Shown: positions 63,587-64,000 of the stretch, one piece after another | How positions within the stretch are numbered: position 1 is the stretch's first letter | Layout: the number at the start of each line of letters is the position of its first letter | DNA from: Dehalococcoidia bacterium | Lineage (GTDB): Bacteria > Chloroflexota > Dehalococcoidia > Lucifugimonadales > UBA3495 | Reading direction: 5' to 3' | Length of the DNA: 64,000 nt | Assembly (NCBI GenBank): GCA_003523055.1 | Contig: DPHC01000001.1 | Location: 4,359 to 68,358 of the forward strand | Notes under the pieces: model-generated | Databases searched by the model: none | The model's input: the letters and a program-made list of their open reading frames with translations, nothing else | What the model was told of the DNA's origin: nothing | Program-made: the position numbers and the translations under genes

Positions 63587-64000
63587 GTGGAAACAAAATT
63601 TTTAGATAATGAAATTCTTGACAGAGCTAAATCTATATCAAAAGGTTTAGCCGATAGGGCATACGAAGCAGATCAGGCGAAAAAATTGTCTCAACAATCT
63701 GTTGATGCTGTTATTGATACAGGATTGTTAGCGATGACTTTACCAAAATTTTTTGGCGGAACAGAAGCTAATTTTGTAACTAGATATGAAGTATTTAAAC
63801 ATTTAGGATCAGCATGCGCTGCTACGTCTTGGTGTGTAGGTAACCATGGGGCCGCATGTGGGAGACTGTATTCGTTGATGGGAGAAAAATCCTCTCCTTA
63901 TTTAAAAGACGTTAGTGAAAACGGTGCTGTAATATCTCAGGGAGTTGTTCCTTCTGGAGAAATCATTAAGTCTTCTGACGGATTCAGACTTTCAGGTCGC
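63587..64000 (+). CDS. Acyl-CoA-dehydrogenase-fold flavin monooxygenase (partial)
   Basis: The window ends inside this gene; 138 codons are visible. It starts at GTG (63587) with GAGG 6 nt upstream. KKLSQQSVDAVIDTGLLAMT, KFFGGTEANFV, HLGSACAATSWCVGNH and ISQGVVPSGEIIKSSDGFRL match the N-terminal and early middle domain of HpaB/DszC-like two-component flavin monooxygenases, the same family as the 24825 gene. It lies 28 nt after the gamma-glutamyltransferase stop and is probably in its operon. Confidence 0.82.
   Translation, partial: METKFLDNEILDRAKSISKGLADRAYEADQAKKLSQQSVDAVIDTGLLAMTLPKFFGGTEANFVTRYEVFKHLGSACAATSWCVGNHGAACGRLYSLMGEKSSPYLKDVSENGAVISQGVVPSGEIIKSSDGFRLSGR

Overview
The window is AT-rich, densely packed bacterial DNA with no mobile element, rRNA or CRISPR array. 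Its gene content suggests a free-living marine Chloroflexota bacterium of the SAR202 type. The pointers are flavin-dependent acyl-CoA-dehydrogenase-like monooxygenases (24825-25976 and the partial one at the right edge), class III CoA transferase, ADP-forming acyl-CoA synthetase, hydantoinase A/B, several carboxylate-type MFS carriers and a beta clamp ending in MPMFVQW. This placement is inference; housekeeping genes (polA, dnaN, hisS, argS, hisF, hisIE) are present to test it. After adding short and non-ATG-start genes, no gap exceeds about 240 bases. The longest gaps (18635-18870, 21626-21836, 23862-24066) show no gene; the first holds a 10-bp inverted repeat.

Layout. 1-6000: tail of an unknown gene and its terminator, a VOC protein, then a leftward run polA > CoA-ester lyase > folB > MFS. 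6092-9444: fmdB-like, thiE with an N-terminal extension, an MBL hydrolase, and a DUF3090/SCO1664 pair better known from Actinobacteria. 9445-12170: modABC molybdate transporter. 12293-17337: Lin0512 protein, a small DUF1059-like protein and an AlaX > hyuA > hyuB run. 17489-26049: dnaN, SulP transporter, surface amidohydrolase, arsM and a flavin monooxygenase. 26050-30000: MFS, a DUF3179 lipoprotein interrupted in frame by TGA, and an arylsulfotransferase-like propeller. 30084-41553: tRNA-Asp, CoA transferase, hisS, hisF-HAD-hisIE, S51 peptidase, argS and a heterodimeric ABC exporter. 41557-53066: nudC, MFS, SDRs, a DUF368 lipid-carrier translocase with small zinc-ribbon proteins, trhO, acyl-CoA synthetase and an EamA transporter. 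53028-64000: MFS, a cobalamin-riboswitch-controlled metal ABC transporter, racemase, DUF6282 hydrolase, haloacetate-dehalogenase-like hydrolase, MBL protein, MFS, gamma-glutamyltransferase and a partial flavin monooxygenase.

Two signals stand out. (1) The DUF3179 lipoprotein (27482-28846) has a TGA exactly where the family has the first Cys of its CPLC motif. It is followed at the right distance by a 7-bp hairpin with a GGUCU loop, as in the E. coli fdhF SECIS element, so this looks like a new selenoprotein with a UxxC redox motif. (2) A cobalamin riboswitch followed by an intrinsic terminator precedes a ZnuABC/TroABC-type operon, suggesting that this zinc/manganese-type transporter imports cobalt. 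In addition, three genes with good Shine-Dalgarno sites seem to start at CTG, ATA or ATT and are missed or truncated by standard start rules.

Packing is extreme: seven convergent gene pairs meet with 0-5 bases between them or overlap. Most functions concern uptake and breakdown of small carboxylates, amides and CoA esters, plus metal acquisition (Mo and probably Co), in a compact genome.
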